From Rhizobium leguminosarum (GTDB taxonomy: Bacteria; Pseudomonadota; Alphaproteobacteria; Rhizobiales; Rhizobiaceae), in NCBI RefSeq assembly GCF_004123835.1, contig NZ_MZMU01000001.1:62001-126000 (forward strand): DNA of 64,000 bases. The letters run 5' to 3'. Positions 53,324 through 62,558 of the stretch are shown here, piece after piece. Both the position numbers and the translations under genes were made by a program. The notes below the pieces were generated by a model, which saw only the letters and a list, made by a program, of their open reading frames with translations, was not told where the DNA came from and did no database searches. The number at the start of each line of letters is the position of its first letter. Position 1 is the stretch's first letter.

Positions 53324-54031
53324 TCAAATTGCCGTCGGGTGAAACGTCCCTGCAAACTGGAACCGGTCGCCTGGATGGGTAATTTCGACATATGTCACCG
53401 TGCGCCCGTTCTGCCAGGTCTGGCGGATCAGGCTCAGGCAGGCCTCGCCCCTCTCAATCTGCAGGATTCGGGCCGTCACGGTATCGGCCGAGACTGCACG
53501 AATGACATGTTTGGCCTTGGACCAGGGCACCTGCTCGAGCAGCCATTTGCCGGGCGGGATCGAGGCGAAGCTCTCTTCTCTCGCCCGTGGCACGGCATCG
53601 AGCATGATGATCCGCCGCTCGATGGCATTCGGTCTGCCATCGACGATATGCAGGCATTGAAGCCTAAGGACTTCTGCATCGGCAGGCTCCGACAGCTGCT
53701 GCGCCTCCGTCTCACCAAGGCGCTCGACCTTGCGGGCGAGAATCTCGAAGCGGTGCTCATGGCCGGCCAGTTCCGCTTCGGTGCTGATATCCTGAATATC
53801 CATCACCGTTCGGTCGATCTGGGGCGATGCGACGAACGAACCGGTCTTGCGCCGCCTGACGATCATGCCGCGCTCGGCCAGCGCCGACAGCGCCTTGCTG
53901 ACGGTCATCCGCGAGCACCGATATTCCGCCGCGAGTTCGTGTTCGACGGGAATGCGGTCGCCGGGCCGCCAATCGCCGCTGAGGATCTTCGTCTCGACAT
54001 CCGTGAAAATACGCTGATAAATCGACACCAA
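53324..54031 (-). CDS. GntR/HutC-family (UTRA) transcriptional repressor
   Basis: 235 aa. The N-terminal winged helix is YQRIFTDVETKILSGDWRPG followed by RCSRMTVSKALSALAERGMIVRRRKTGSFVA, and the C-terminal UTRA domain ends ITHPGDRFQFAGTFHPTA, as in HutC. HutC binds urocanate. Here the neighbouring importer may set a different ligand. Start is TTG 54031 or GTG 54028, with GAGGT upstream. Divergent from the amino-acid ABC operon, which it probably represses. Confidence 0.86.
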   Translation of the reverse strand: MVSIYQRIFTDVETKILSGDWRPGDRIPVEHELAAEYRCSRMTVSKALSALAERGMIVRRRKTGSFVASPQIDRTVMDIQDISTEAELAGHEHRFEILARKVERLGETEAQQLSEPADAEVLRLQCLHIVDGRPNAIERRIIMLDAVPRAREESFASIPPGKWLLEQVPWSKAKHVIRAVSADTVTARILQIERGEACLSLIRQTWQNGRTVTYVEITHPGDRFQFAGTFHPTAI

Positions 54032-54129
54032 GCCCGCACCTCATCCGGCGTCAACGAAGATAAATCCGGAACGGTCCGCCAGCAGCATCCTGCCGCCCGG
54101 CACAAATTTTGCGTTCCTTGTCTTTTACA

Positions 54130-54165
54130 TTGACACTCTAGGCCCGCCTATATCTATTTGTATAG
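54130..54165 (+). promoter_or_regulatory. Predicted promoter and HutC-type operator of the ABC operon
   Basis: TTGACA at 54130-54135, with TCTATT 17 bases later as weak -10. The inverted repeat CTATA-N8-TATAG (54148-54165) overlaps the -10, a fitting place for repression by the divergent GntR protein. Confidence 0.5.
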
Positions 54166-54256
54166 TCAAAAGCGGAGCATAGAAATCCGCGCAGAGGAAA
54201 TCGAAGTCGGGAACCAAAACTCCTCCGCCGGGGGAATAAAAACTGGAGAGATGATC

Positions 54257-55084
54257 ATGAAGGCAAATTCACTGCTGAAGGGTCTGGTCGGCGCTGCGTT
54301 CCTGTTCGGAGCAGCCGTTTCCGCCCATGCCGCCGACACGCTGGCAGCCGTCAAGGCAGCCGGCACCCTCAAGGTTGGCACCGAGACGGCTTTCGCACCG
54401 TTTGACTATATCGATGCCGGCGAGCACACGGGCTTGAACGTCGACCTCTTTGCCGAGATCGGCAAGGAACTCGGCGTCAAGATCGAGTGGGTAGCCCTTC
54501 CCTGGGATGGCGTCTTCCCGGCGCTTGAGGCCGGCAAGTTCGACGTCGTCGCAGGGCCTGCAACGATCACCAAGAAGCGCTTGGAGCGCTATCGCTTCAC
54601 GCCGCCGATTGCAGAAGCGACGATTGCGATCCTGAAAAAGGCCGGCGACACGACGATCAGCAAGCCGGAGGATATTGCGGGCAAGACGATCGGCGTCGGC
54701 AAGGCAACCGCCCAGCTCGACCAGCTGAAGGAATTCTCCGGCACGCTGCCGACCAAAGTCGACGTGCGCGAATATCCGGCCTTTACCGAATCCTACGCCG
54801 ATCTCGCAGCCGGCCGTATTGCCGGCGTTGCCAACTCGCTGCCCAATATCGCCTTCGTCGCCAGCCAGCGAAAAGGCACGTTCGAAGTCGTCCTGCCGCC
54901 ATTCGGGAAGAAGTCCTATTTCGGCTTCATCGGCCTCAAGGATGCCGATCACGCCCCGCTGATGGATGCGATCGATGCCGCGATGCTCAAGATCAAGGCA
55001 GATGGACGCATGGCTGAGCTGCAGAAGAAGTGGTTCGGGGCATCTTTTGATACGCCTGATGCTGTCAAGGACCCGGCATTCTGA
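54257..55084 (+). CDS. Polar-amino-acid-type ABC transporter substrate-binding protein
   Basis: 275 aa with a signal peptide (LLKGLVGAAFLFGAAVSAHA, cleavage after AHA). SBP family 3: AAGTLKVGTETAFAPFDYID, GLNVDLFAEIGKELGVKIEWV, GKFDVVAGPATITKKRLERYRFTPPI, and the end RMAELQKKWFG. It binds an amino acid, opine or related cation in the periplasm. ATG 54257 has GGAGAG eight bases upstream. First gene of a four-gene transporter operon. Confidence 0.88.
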   Translation: MKANSLLKGLVGAAFLFGAAVSAHAADTLAAVKAAGTLKVGTETAFAPFDYIDAGEHTGLNVDLFAEIGKELGVKIEWVALPWDGVFPALEAGKFDVVAGPATITKKRLERYRFTPPIAEATIAILKKAGDTTISKPEDIAGKTIGVGKATAQLDQLKEFSGTLPTKVDVREYPAFTESYADLAAGRIAGVANSLPNIAFVASQRKGTFEVVLPPFGKKSYFGFIGLKDADHAPLMDAIDAAMLKIKADGRMAELQKKWFGASFDTPDAVKDPAF

Positions 55085-55182
55085 TTAGCTGCCGGTGAAA
55101 CGAACGCGCCCCGCCATCGGTCGGGGCGCAATCTGCCGTGGCATCCGAGTTCACGGCCGCAGCGCCCAGGCAAACACCGCCC

Positions 55183-55824
55183 ATGTCCATCAAGCTTTTC
55201 GAACTGCTTCTGCAAGCCTCGATCTACACGGTGACGATCAGCGTGGTTTCCATCCTGATCGGCTTTGCGATCGCGATCGTCATTTCAGCCATGCTGCTCT
55301 CACGGCAACGGCTTTTCATGCTGCCGGCGCAGATTTTCATCAGTTTCTTTCGTGGTGCACCGCTGCTGGTCCAGCTGTTGCTGATCTATAATCTGCTGCC
55401 GGTGATCGGCATCAACGTGCCGAGCATCGTTGCGGCCGTCGTTGGCCTGTCCTTGTGTACTGCAGCCTATCAGGCTGAAAATCTGCGCGGTGGTTTTGCC
55501 AGCGTTCCCGTGGGCCTGGTCGAATCTGCCGAAATGGTCGGCATGACTCCCATTCAGATCTTCCGCCGTATCAGGGCACCGATCGCTCTCCGCCTGACTT
55601 TCCCGGCGCTCGTCAATGAAGCGATCCTTATTCTGAAGGCGTCTTCGCTCGTCTCCGTCGTCGGAATCGTCGAGCTGACACGCATGGCTCAGGACCTTGC
55701 CGGCAGCACCTTCCTGCCGCTCGAGATTTTTGCTTCCGCGGGTCTGATCTATCTCATCATCAATTGGATCGTTGCCCTTGCGGGAGGCCTGATCGAACGC
55801 TCCCTGCCAGGAGTGCCGCGATGA
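55183..55824 (+). CDS. Polar-amino-acid-type ABC transporter permease 1
   Basis: 213 aa HisM/GlnP-type permease with five helices. Signature loop: FFRGAPLLVQLLLIYNLLP, SLCTAAYQAENLRGGFASVPVGLVESAEMVGMTPIQIFRRI. The start at ATG 55183 (MSIKLFELLL) is preferred to a GTG at 55138. ATGA overlap with permease 2. Confidence 0.88.
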   Translation: MSIKLFELLLQASIYTVTISVVSILIGFAIAIVISAMLLSRQRLFMLPAQIFISFFRGAPLLVQLLLIYNLLPVIGINVPSIVAAVVGLSLCTAAYQAENLRGGFASVPVGLVESAEMVGMTPIQIFRRIRAPIALRLTFPALVNEAILILKASSLVSVVGIVELTRMAQDLAGSTFLPLEIFASAGLIYLIINWIVALAGGLIERSLPGVPR

Positions 55825-56489
55825 CCTTTGATACCAATGTGATTTTCAGCAACTTGCCGGAGATCCTCAACGGTGCATGGGTCACCATCCTCATCTGGAT
55901 CGTCACCACTCTTGCCGCTGCCGTACTGGGTTTCCTTGTCGCTGTCGCGCGACGTTTTGGCGGCGTGCTGCTGGACAGGGCGTTCGGCATTGTCATCGCC
56001 GTGCTGCGCGGCACGCCCTTCCTGATTCAGATATTCCTAGTCTACTATGGTGGCCCCTTCGTCGGATTGTCGCTCGATCCGATCCCGGCCGGCATCGTCG
56101 GCCTTTCCATCTACGGCGCAGCTTATTTCAGTGAGATCTTCCGCTCGGGCTTTGCCGCAGTCCCGAAGGGACATATCGAGGCCGGCCTGTGCGTTGGCCT
56201 GACACAAGGGCAGATCATCCGGCGCATATTGCTGCCGGAGATGACCATGCTGGTGTTGCCACCTTCGGTCAACATGACGATCATCCTCATGAAGGAGACG
56301 GCCGTTCTGTCCATCATCACCGTGCCGGAGTTGACGGCGACACTCAGCGCCATCGGCTCGCAGCAATATGCTTTCGTCGAGGCGCTCTTCGTTCTTGCTT
56401 TATTTTATTGGGTGCTGGTCGAAATCACCGGCTGGCTTGGCCATCTCGCCGAAACGAAACTCACCAGATTCAGGTTTTTCAACATATGA
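55821..56489 (+). CDS. Polar-amino-acid-type ABC transporter permease 2
   Basis: 222 aa, same family: VLRGTPFLIQIFLVYYGGPF and SIYGAAYFSEIFRSGFAAVPKGHIEAGLCVGLTQGQIIRRILLPE. AGGAGTGCCGCG precedes ATG 55821. It overlaps both neighbours by ATGA, so the three genes are translationally coupled. Confidence 0.9.
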   Translation: MTFDTNVIFSNLPEILNGAWVTILIWIVTTLAAAVLGFLVAVARRFGGVLLDRAFGIVIAVLRGTPFLIQIFLVYYGGPFVGLSLDPIPAGIVGLSIYGAAYFSEIFRSGFAAVPKGHIEAGLCVGLTQGQIIRRILLPEMTMLVLPPSVNMTIILMKETAVLSIITVPELTATLSAIGSQQYAFVEALFVLALFYWVLVEITGWLGHLAETKLTRFRFFNI

Positions 56490-57277
56490 GCGTTCCTGCG
56501 ATCGCAGTCAAAAATCTCGTCAAGACCTTCGGCGGCTCCACCGTGCTGCACGGCATCGACCTCGAAATCGAGCAGGGACAGGTTTCCTGCGTCATCGGCC
56601 CGTCAGGATCCGGCAAGAGTACGCTGCTGCGCTGTATGGCCTTCCTGGAAGAATCGACCAAGGGGACGATTACCGTCAATGGCGAGGTGCTTGGCTTTGC
56701 GGAAAACGCAAAGGGCGTCCGGGAGCGGGTACCAGCTGCAGTGAACCGGCAAATTCGATCGCAGATCGGCATGGTTTTTCAGCAGTTCAATCTCTGGCCG
56801 CATATGACGGCGCTCGGCAATGTCAGCGAGGCGCTGAAGACGGTTCACAAGATGAGCCGCAAGGATGCCGAGGAGCGGGCAATGGCCCAGCTCGTCAAGG
56901 TCGGCCTGGAGGGCAGGGCAGGGCACTATCCGTCGCAGCTCTCGGGAGGGCAGCAACAGCGCGTCGCTATCGCTCGCGCGCTCGCCCTCAACCCGAAGAT
57001 CATGCTGTTTGACGAGCCAACCTCGTCACTCGATCCTGAGTTGACCGGCGAAGTGCTGAACGTCATGCGCGATCTCGCCGCCGAGGGCATGACGATGGTC
57101 GTCGTCTCCCACGAGATCGGATTTGCCGCAACGGTCGGCCAGCAGATCGTCTTTCTCGATCACGGCAAGGTGCTGTTCACCGGCCCGCCGCAAGACGTCT
57201 TCAAACGACCGAGAAACCCCCGCCTCGAACAATTCCTGGATACCTATATCGATCGCGGAGCCTCGATGCTGCTGTGA
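56486..57277 (+). CDS. Polar-amino-acid-type ABC transporter ATP-binding protein
   Basis: 263 aa HisP/GlnQ-type ATPase: Walker A GPSGSGKST (about 36-44), Q-loop VFQQFNLWPHM, signature LSGGQQQRVAIARAL, Walker B IMLFDEPTSSLD and switch VVSHE. It ends the operon; the next gene converges on it from the other strand. Confidence 0.93.
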   Translation: MSVPAIAVKNLVKTFGGSTVLHGIDLEIEQGQVSCVIGPSGSGKSTLLRCMAFLEESTKGTITVNGEVLGFAENAKGVRERVPAAVNRQIRSQIGMVFQQFNLWPHMTALGNVSEALKTVHKMSRKDAEERAMAQLVKVGLEGRAGHYPSQLSGGQQQRVAIARALALNPKIMLFDEPTSSLDPELTGEVLNVMRDLAAEGMTMVVVSHEIGFAATVGQQIVFLDHGKVLFTGPPQDVFKRPRNPRLEQFLDTYIDRGASMLL

Positions 57278-57328
57278 CGTTCATGTCCTTCCCGATCGTC
57301 GGACAGAGCTCCACGGCCGGTGTCGGGT

Positions 57329-57682
57329 TCAGGCAATTTCCTCTTCGAGTATTTTCACGGGCCGGTCCCACTGGATGAGCACGACACAGCCGGTATCGCT
57401 CCAGACCGAGTGTTCGCTGCCCGGCGCGTTGACGATATAACTGCCGCTGATGTAATCGCCCGTCTCGTCGGATTGAACGCCATCGAGCACCAGGATGGTT
57501 TCGAGCCCCTCATGGCGATGGCGGGGGACGGAGGCGCCGGGCTCATATTTCAACAGCGCCACGCCCGGCTGATCGCCCTCGAAGGGGCGGATCCAGTGAA
57601 TGGTGAGAGCATCACGGAAAGGGCCGAATTCCAGCTCCTTCCAGCCGCCTGACGTCAGGCGTTCGCGGGTCGTTTCAGGCAT
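57329..57682 (-). CDS. Cupin-domain protein
   Basis: 117 aa, single beta-barrel. Metal motif 1 is ASVPRHRHEGLETILVLDG (His, His, Glu); motif 2 is reduced to APGSEHSVWSDTGCV with one His. It resembles ChrR-like or anti-sigma-type cupins and could be an isomerase or a sensor. ATG 57682 overlaps the stop of the cysteine hydrolase by 8 bases. Last gene of the operon reaching from beyond 64000. Its role in this pathway is unknown. Confidence 0.78.
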   Translation of the reverse strand: MPETTRERLTSGGWKELEFGPFRDALTIHWIRPFEGDQPGVALLKYEPGASVPRHRHEGLETILVLDGVQSDETGDYISGSYIVNAPGSEHSVWSDTGCVVLIQWDRPVKILEEEIA

Positions 57683-58343
57683 GGGCGATGCTTTCCAGAA
57701 TGTCGTCGACATGGGCGGTCCAGCCGACGATCGCGCCCTGGGCACGGATCATGGCGATGGCTGCGGCTTTGAATTCGGGGAAGTAGCTTTCCGTCGCCTC
57801 CTCGGCGAGAAGGCATTCATAGCCGCGGTCGTTTGCTTCGCGCATCGTCGTCTGCACGCAGACTTCGGTGGTGACACCGGCAAAGACGAGCTGCTTGATG
57901 CCCCTCTGCTGTAGCACGGTGCCGAGTTCGGTGGCGTAGAAGGCGCCCTTGCCGGGTTTTTCGATAACGACTTCGCCCTTCACAGGAGCGAGTTCCGGAA
58001 GAATTGCCGTGCCGGGTTCGCCCGAGATCAGGATGCGGCCCATCGGGCCTTCGTCGCCGATCCTGAGCGACGGATTGCCGCGGTCGCGTTTGGCCGGCGG
58101 CAGGTCGGAGAGATCAGGCCGGTGGCACTCCATCGTATGGATCACAGGCAGGCCGGCATTGCGGAAGCCCTGGATCAGGCGTTTGACATCGGGCACGATC
58201 CTGGTGATGCGGCTGACATCATTGCCGAGGCTGGCGCCGAAGCCGCCGGGCTCGGCGAAATCGCGCTGCATGTCGATGACGATGAGGGCGAGCTCAGCGT
58301 GCTTCACCGGAAAGGCGAAAGGCTCTGCCTTGATCTCCATCAT
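57675..58343 (-). CDS. Isochorismatase-fold cysteine hydrolase (candidate triuret hydrolase)
   Basis: 222 aa. Catalytic triad by position: Asp in LIVIDMQRDF, Lys in VIEKPGKGAFYAT, Cys in [19 protein letters not shown]. It is a clear paralogue of BiuH encoded two genes upstream, sharing HRPDLSDLPPAKR and GPMGRILISGEPGTAI. Such enzymes hydrolyse biuret, triuret, ureidoacrylate or N-carbamoyl compounds. A triuret hydrolase beside a biuret hydrolase is known in other bacteria, so that is a reasonable guess, not proven. Its ATG overlaps the ATPase stop (TGATG). Confidence 0.8.
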   Translation of the reverse strand: MMEIKAEPFAFPVKHAELALIVIDMQRDFAEPGGFGASLGNDVSRITRIVPDVKRLIQGFRNAGLPVIHTMECHRPDLSDLPPAKRDRGNPSLRIGDEGPMGRILISGEPGTAILPELAPVKGEVVIEKPGKGAFYATELGTVLQQRGIKQLVFAGVTTEVCVQTTMREANDRGYECLLAEEATESYFPEFKAAAIAMIRAQGAIVGWTAHVDDILESIAHA

Positions 58344-59893
58344 CAGTGATGTCCCGCCATGTGGGCGCCGATCACGCCGATATCGGCCGAACGCGCCGGT
58401 GTCTCGTAAACCAGCTTGCCTTCCGAAATGACCATGATGCGGTCGGACATCTCGAGCAGTTCGTCGAGGTCTTCGGAAAGCAGCAGCACGGCGGCTCCCG
58501 AATTGCGTGCCTTCATGATCCGGGCACGGATTTCGGCAACGGCCGAAAAATCCAGTCCGAAACAAGGGTTAGAGACGATCAGCAGATCGACCTCACCCGT
58601 CAGTTCGCGGGCGAGCACCGCCCGCTGCACGTTGCCGCCCGAAAGTGCTGCGATCGGCGAGGAGGAAGAGGCCGTCTTGACCTTGAAGTCGGAGATCAGC
58701 GCCGAGGCACGCTTCTTCATGCTGCCCTTGTTCAGCCAGATCGCGTCCTTGCCGTCCAGCTTCAAGTCGAAGGTGCGGAACGCAAGGTTCTCGCTCACGG
58801 TCATCTTGGGCGCACAGGCATTCTGCAACGGCTCTTCGGGGATGAAACGCACCCTGTTCTTGCGGGTCTCCTCACGGGTGGCGCCGTAAGTCTCGCCGTT
58901 GACCATGACCTGGCCGCTATCGGTCGGGCGCTGGCCGGCCAGAATTTCCGTCAGCTCCTTCTGGCCGTTGCCGGATATGCCGGCAATGCCGACAATCTCC
59001 CCGGAGCGGACCGTCAGCGCGTCGATCTCGATCGTCTTCAGTCCGGAGCGATCCGGAGCTTTCACCTGGGTGACAGTGAGCACGGATTTGGCCGCTTCCG
59101 CCACCGGCAGACGGCTGTCGAGCTCGGCGAGCTTGACGTCGCCGATCATCATCCCCGCCATCTCGGCAGTGGAAAGCTCGCCGACCTTGCCGGTGCCGAC
59201 CAGCTTGCCGCGCCGCAGGATCGAGACGGCATCGGCGAACTTCGTCACCTCGTGGAACTTGTGGGAAATCATCAGCACGGTGAGCTCGCCGCGCTCGGTC
59301 ATCCCGCGGACGATGCCGAGCATCTCATCGGCTTCGGCCGGCGTCAGCACCGAGGTCGGCTCGTCGAGCACGAGGAAGGAGCGGCCGAGATAGAGCTGCT
59401 TGACGATTTCGAGCTTCTGTTTTTCGCCGGCCGCAAGCTCGCTCACCGGTCTGTCGAGCGGGATCTTGAACGGCATGCGTTCCATGAAACCCGCCAGATC
59501 CTTGCGTTCCCTGGCCCAATTGATCACCGCGGGTACTTCGGTACGGCTGATGACCAGGTTTTCCGCACCGGTCAGGGACGGAACCAGTGTGAAATGCTGG
59601 TAGACCATGCCGAGCCCATAGGCCGCGGCATCCTTGGGTGAGGCCACCGCCACCTCGCGGCCGTCGACCGACAACGAGCCTGAGGTGGCGTGATAGAAGC
59701 CCATGATGCATTTGACGAGCGTCGACTTGCCGGCGCCGTTTTCACCGAGAACCGCGTGAAAAGAGCCAGCTGGAACGGCGATCGAAACGTTGTCGAGCGC
59801 GGTGAACGAGCCGAAACGCATGGTCATGCCGAGCGTATCGATGCCGACCGCCTTGCCGGCCTGGGGGAGGGGCGTGTCGCGAACGGTGCTCAT
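58343..59893 (-). CDS. Nucleoside-type (BMP family) ABC transporter ATP-binding protein
   Basis: 516 aa with two nucleotide-binding domains in one chain. The first has GENGAGKST (about 49-57), a Q-loop VYQHFTLVP and Walker [12 protein letters not shown], with signature [15 protein letters not shown]. The second has the usual degenerate P-loop [10 protein letters not shown], signature [15 protein letters not shown] and [12 protein letters not shown]. It powers the two permeases encoded upstream in the operon. ATGA overlap with biuH on one side and TGATG with the next hydrolase on the other. Confidence 0.9.
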   Translation of the reverse strand: MSTVRDTPLPQAGKAVGIDTLGMTMRFGSFTALDNVSIAVPAGSFHAVLGENGAGKSTLVKCIMGFYHATSGSLSVDGREVAVASPKDAAAYGLGMVYQHFTLVPSLTGAENLVISRTEVPAVINWARERKDLAGFMERMPFKIPLDRPVSELAAGEKQKLEIVKQLYLGRSFLVLDEPTSVLTPAEADEMLGIVRGMTERGELTVLMISHKFHEVTKFADAVSILRRGKLVGTGKVGELSTAEMAGMMIGDVKLAELDSRLPVAEAAKSVLTVTQVKAPDRSGLKTIEIDALTVRSGEIVGIAGISGNGQKELTEILAGQRPTDSGQVMVNGETYGATREETRKNRVRFIPEEPLQNACAPKMTVSENLAFRTFDLKLDGKDAIWLNKGSMKKRASALISDFKVKTASSSSPIAALSGGNVQRAVLARELTGEVDLLIVSNPCFGLDFSAVAEIRARIMKARNSGAAVLLLSEDLDELLEMSDRIMVISEGKLVYETPARSADIGVIGAHMAGHH

Positions 59894-60591
59894 GGCAGCT
59901 GGCTCACAAAGGTTTCGGAATTGGAGACGGAGCCAAAGACGCCGCCCTGCATCTTCACCATCTTGATGGCGGCGAGGTGGTTTCCGTAGTCGGTCGCACC
60001 ACAGCAGTCTTCCAGAAGCAGGCATTCGTAGCCGCGGTCGTTCGCCTCGCGCATCGTCGTCGAGACGCAGACATCGGTGGTGATTCCTGTGAGGATAATG
60101 TTCTCGATGCGCTTCTGGTTGAGGATAAGTTCGAGGTCGGTGGCGCAGAACGAACCCTTGCCGGGCTTGTCGATGATCGTCTCGCCTTCGATCGGGTAAA
60201 GTTCGGGAATGATGTCCCAGCCGGGTTCGCCACGCGTCAGGATGCGGCCGCAGGGGCCGGCATCGCCGATGCCGGCGCCGATCCGCTGCGAGCGCCAGCG
60301 TTTGTTGGCCGGCAGATCGGCGAGGTCGGGGCGATGGCCCTCGCGGGTGTGAATGATGTGGTAACCCTTGGCCCGCATGGCGGCCAGCACATGCTTGATG
60401 GGTTCGATCGGCGCCTGCACCAGCGAAAGGTCGTAGCCCATATGGTCGACATAGCCGCCCTTGCCGCAGAAATCCGTCTGCATGTCGATGATGATGAGGG
60501 CGGTATTGTCGGGCCTCAGAGCGCCGTTATAGGGCCACGGATACGGATCGGCGTCGATAAAATGCCCTTCGGTGTCGACCATCGCGTCCAT
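59890..60591 (-). CDS. biuH: Biuret amidohydrolase
   Basis: 233 aa, isochorismatase-like fold. It converts biuret to allophanate and ammonia. Counting from ATG 60591 the triad falls at Asp36 ([10 protein letters not shown]), Lys142 ([13 protein letters not shown]) and Cys175 ([19 protein letters not shown]), the numbers I recall for the structurally studied R. leguminosarum BiuH. The N-terminus [13 protein letters not shown] also agrees. A second ATG three bases earlier (60594) is equally usable. GGAGAGAGA precedes it. Its place between formamidase and an importer ATPase ties uptake to hydrolysis. Allophanate hydrolase is not in the window. Confidence 0.9.
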   Translation of the reverse strand: MDAMVDTEGHFIDADPYPWPYNGALRPDNTALIIIDMQTDFCGKGGYVDHMGYDLSLVQAPIEPIKHVLAAMRAKGYHIIHTREGHRPDLADLPANKRWRSQRIGAGIGDAGPCGRILTRGEPGWDIIPELYPIEGETIIDKPGKGSFCATDLELILNQKRIENIILTGITTDVCVSTTMREANDRGYECLLLEDCCGATDYGNHLAAIKMVKMQGGVFGSVSNSETFVSQLP

Positions 60592-60602
60592 CATTCTCTC
60601 TC

Positions 60603-61619
60603 CTATTCCGCGGCAGGTTTGAGGGGTTCGCCGTAACGGCGCATCGGCTTGTCAAATCCGCAGGACGTGCCGTCCCTGACCTTTATCTCGTCTTCCCATG
60701 GCAGGCGGTATTTGCCGGCAACAAGGTCGTGCATGTAGGTGTAGGGCGCATCCTGGGCGCCGCCGGCGACGGCGACATAGCCGCGATGGCCGAACTGGTA
60801 GATATTGTTCTCCACCCCCCAGCCGAGCCGGGCCTCGCGCACCAGATCAGGACGCACCTCTGCGGTGATGATCTCGTTAACGCGGCCGGATGTGCCGTGG
60901 GCGATGATCGTGCCGTCGAAATTGCAGATCATGCCTTCACCAATGGAGTCGAACGTTCCGTCCGAGCCGCACATGCAGACATTCGCGGTGACCATCAGAT
61001 TGCAGAAGGCATTGGCCTGGTTGGTAAAACGCCAGGCATCGCGGATCGGCGCCGTGTAGCCGGCTGTGCGGATCATGACTTCGGCGCCCTTATAGGCGCA
61101 TTCGCGCGCCATCTCCGGGAACATGCCGTCATGGCAGATGATCAGCGCGAGCTTGGCGCCCCGCGGGCCCTCGATGACGGGGATGCCAAGGTCGCCGGGC
61201 TCCCAGGGCTCGACGGGGATCCAGGGATGCATCTTGCGATAATAGAGCTTCAACTCGCCCTGATCGTCGATGACGATGCCGGAATTGTAGGGCATGCCGC
61301 CAGGGTTCAGCTCCATGATCGAGAAGCAGCCCCAGATCCGGTTGTCCTTGCAGGCCTGCCTGAAGGCCGCGACCTCCGGCCCGTCGAGCGTGCACATGAT
61401 CTCCGGATTGATGTCCATGGAAAGGCCATGCAGCGCGTATTCGGGAAAGACGACGAGGTCCATGCCCGGCTGATTGCGCCGCGCCTTACCCACCAGATCG
61501 ACGATCACCTGCGTCTGCTTTGCCAAGTCCGCTTTGGTGACGGTCACCGGCAGCTGGAGCTGAACGAGGCCGATGCCGACGCCGTGTTCGGATTTGTTGA
61601 GCCCACCAAGTCCGTTCAT
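60603..61619 (-). CDS. amiF: Formamidase (nitrilase superfamily, AmiF type)
   Basis: 338 aa. It hydrolyses formamide to formate and ammonia in characterised members. Start [20 protein letters not shown] is typical. Catalytic residues: Glu60 in VFPEYALHG, Lys129 in LYYRKMHPW, and Cys162 in [15 protein letters not shown]. It lies 8 to 11 bases before biuH in the same operon. In this setting it may act on a formylated or amide intermediate of the imported compound, which is inference. Confidence 0.9.
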   Translation of the reverse strand: MNGLGGLNKSEHGVGIGLVQLQLPVTVTKADLAKQTQVIVDLVGKARRNQPGMDLVVFPEYALHGLSMDINPEIMCTLDGPEVAAFRQACKDNRIWGCFSIMELNPGGMPYNSGIVIDDQGELKLYYRKMHPWIPVEPWEPGDLGIPVIEGPRGAKLALIICHDGMFPEMARECAYKGAEVMIRTAGYTAPIRDAWRFTNQANAFCNLMVTANVCMCGSDGTFDSIGEGMICNFDGTIIAHGTSGRVNEIITAEVRPDLVREARLGWGVENNIYQFGHRGYVAVAGGAQDAPYTYMHDLVAGKYRLPWEDEIKVRDGTSCGFDKPMRRYGEPLKPAAE

Positions 61620-61631
61620 CGGAAAGCTCCG

Positions 61632-62558
61632 TTATTTCGTGAGCGACAGCGCCCCCGGCGCACCGGCGAGCGAGCGGGTGGGCGAGGACGTGGCGATCAG
61701 GATGACGAGGGTGAGCACGTAAGGCGCGGCGTAAAAGAGGTAGTAGCCCTGTGTGACGCCGACCGATTGCAGCGCCGGGCCGAGCGCGCCGGCACCGCCG
61801 AAAAGCAGGGCAGCGAGAAAGCAGCCAATCGGGTTCCAGCGGGCGAAGATGACGAGAGCCACCGCCATCAGGCCCTGACCCGACGAGATGCCTTCGTTCC
61901 ATGAGCCCGGATAATAGAGCGAGAGATAGGCGCCGCCGATCGCCGCCAGCGAGCCGCCGGCGGCCGTCGCGAGCAGGCGAACCCGGTCCGGGTGGATGCC
62001 CATGGCCCGGGCCGCGTCGGTGCTGTCGCCGACAACGCGCAGGATCAGGCCGATGCGGGTGTTTTTGAAGGCCCAGAACAGAAAGAGGGCAAGTGCCGCG
62101 CCGATGAAGAACAGCACGTTGATGTTGAGCGCCGCCTGGATCTGCGGAGTGCTCGACCAGCCGCCGAGCGGGATCGAGGGCAGTTTCGGCGCCACCGGCT
62201 GGATGAAGGATTTGCCGAGGAAAAACGCCATGCCGAGACCGAACTGCATCATGGCAATGCCGATGGCGATGTCGTTGACCTTGGGGAATTTGCAGATCCA
62301 GCCGTGGATGAGGCCGAAGATAGCGCCCGCCATCATGGCAGCCAGCACACCGAGGGTCGGCGAGCCGGTCATGACGGCCACCGCATAGGCCGTCATGGCG
62401 CCGAAGACCAGCGTGCCTTCGAGGCCGAGATTGATGCGGCCGGAGCGTTCGGTGATCGTCTCGCCGAGGCTGACGAAGATGAATGGGGTGGAAACGCGAA
62501 TGGCGCCCGCGAAGATCGCCAGCGGCACGCCCCACATGCCGATGCCTGTCTCCTCCAT
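61632..62558 (-). CDS. Nucleoside-type (BMP family) ABC transporter permease 2
   Basis: 308 aa YufQ-like permease with eight to nine helices: STPFIFVSLGETITERSGRINLGLEGTLVFGA, GIHPDRVRLLATAAGGSLAAIGGAYLS, and YLFYAAPYVLTLVIL. GGAG precedes ATG 62558, which overlaps the permease 1 stop as TGATG. The open frame continues upstream to 63614 but that part is antisense to nothing and only reads permease 1 in the wrong frame. Confidence 0.9.
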   Translation of the reverse strand: MEETGIGMWGVPLAIFAGAIRVSTPFIFVSLGETITERSGRINLGLEGTLVFGAMTAYAVAVMTGSPTLGVLAAMMAGAIFGLIHGWICKFPKVNDIAIGIAMMQFGLGMAFFLGKSFIQPVAPKLPSIPLGGWSSTPQIQAALNINVLFFIGAALALFLFWAFKNTRIGLILRVVGDSTDAARAMGIHPDRVRLLATAAGGSLAAIGGAYLSLYYPGSWNEGISSGQGLMAVALVIFARWNPIGCFLAALLFGGAGALGPALQSVGVTQGYYLFYAAPYVLTLVILIATSSPTRSLAGAPGALSLTK

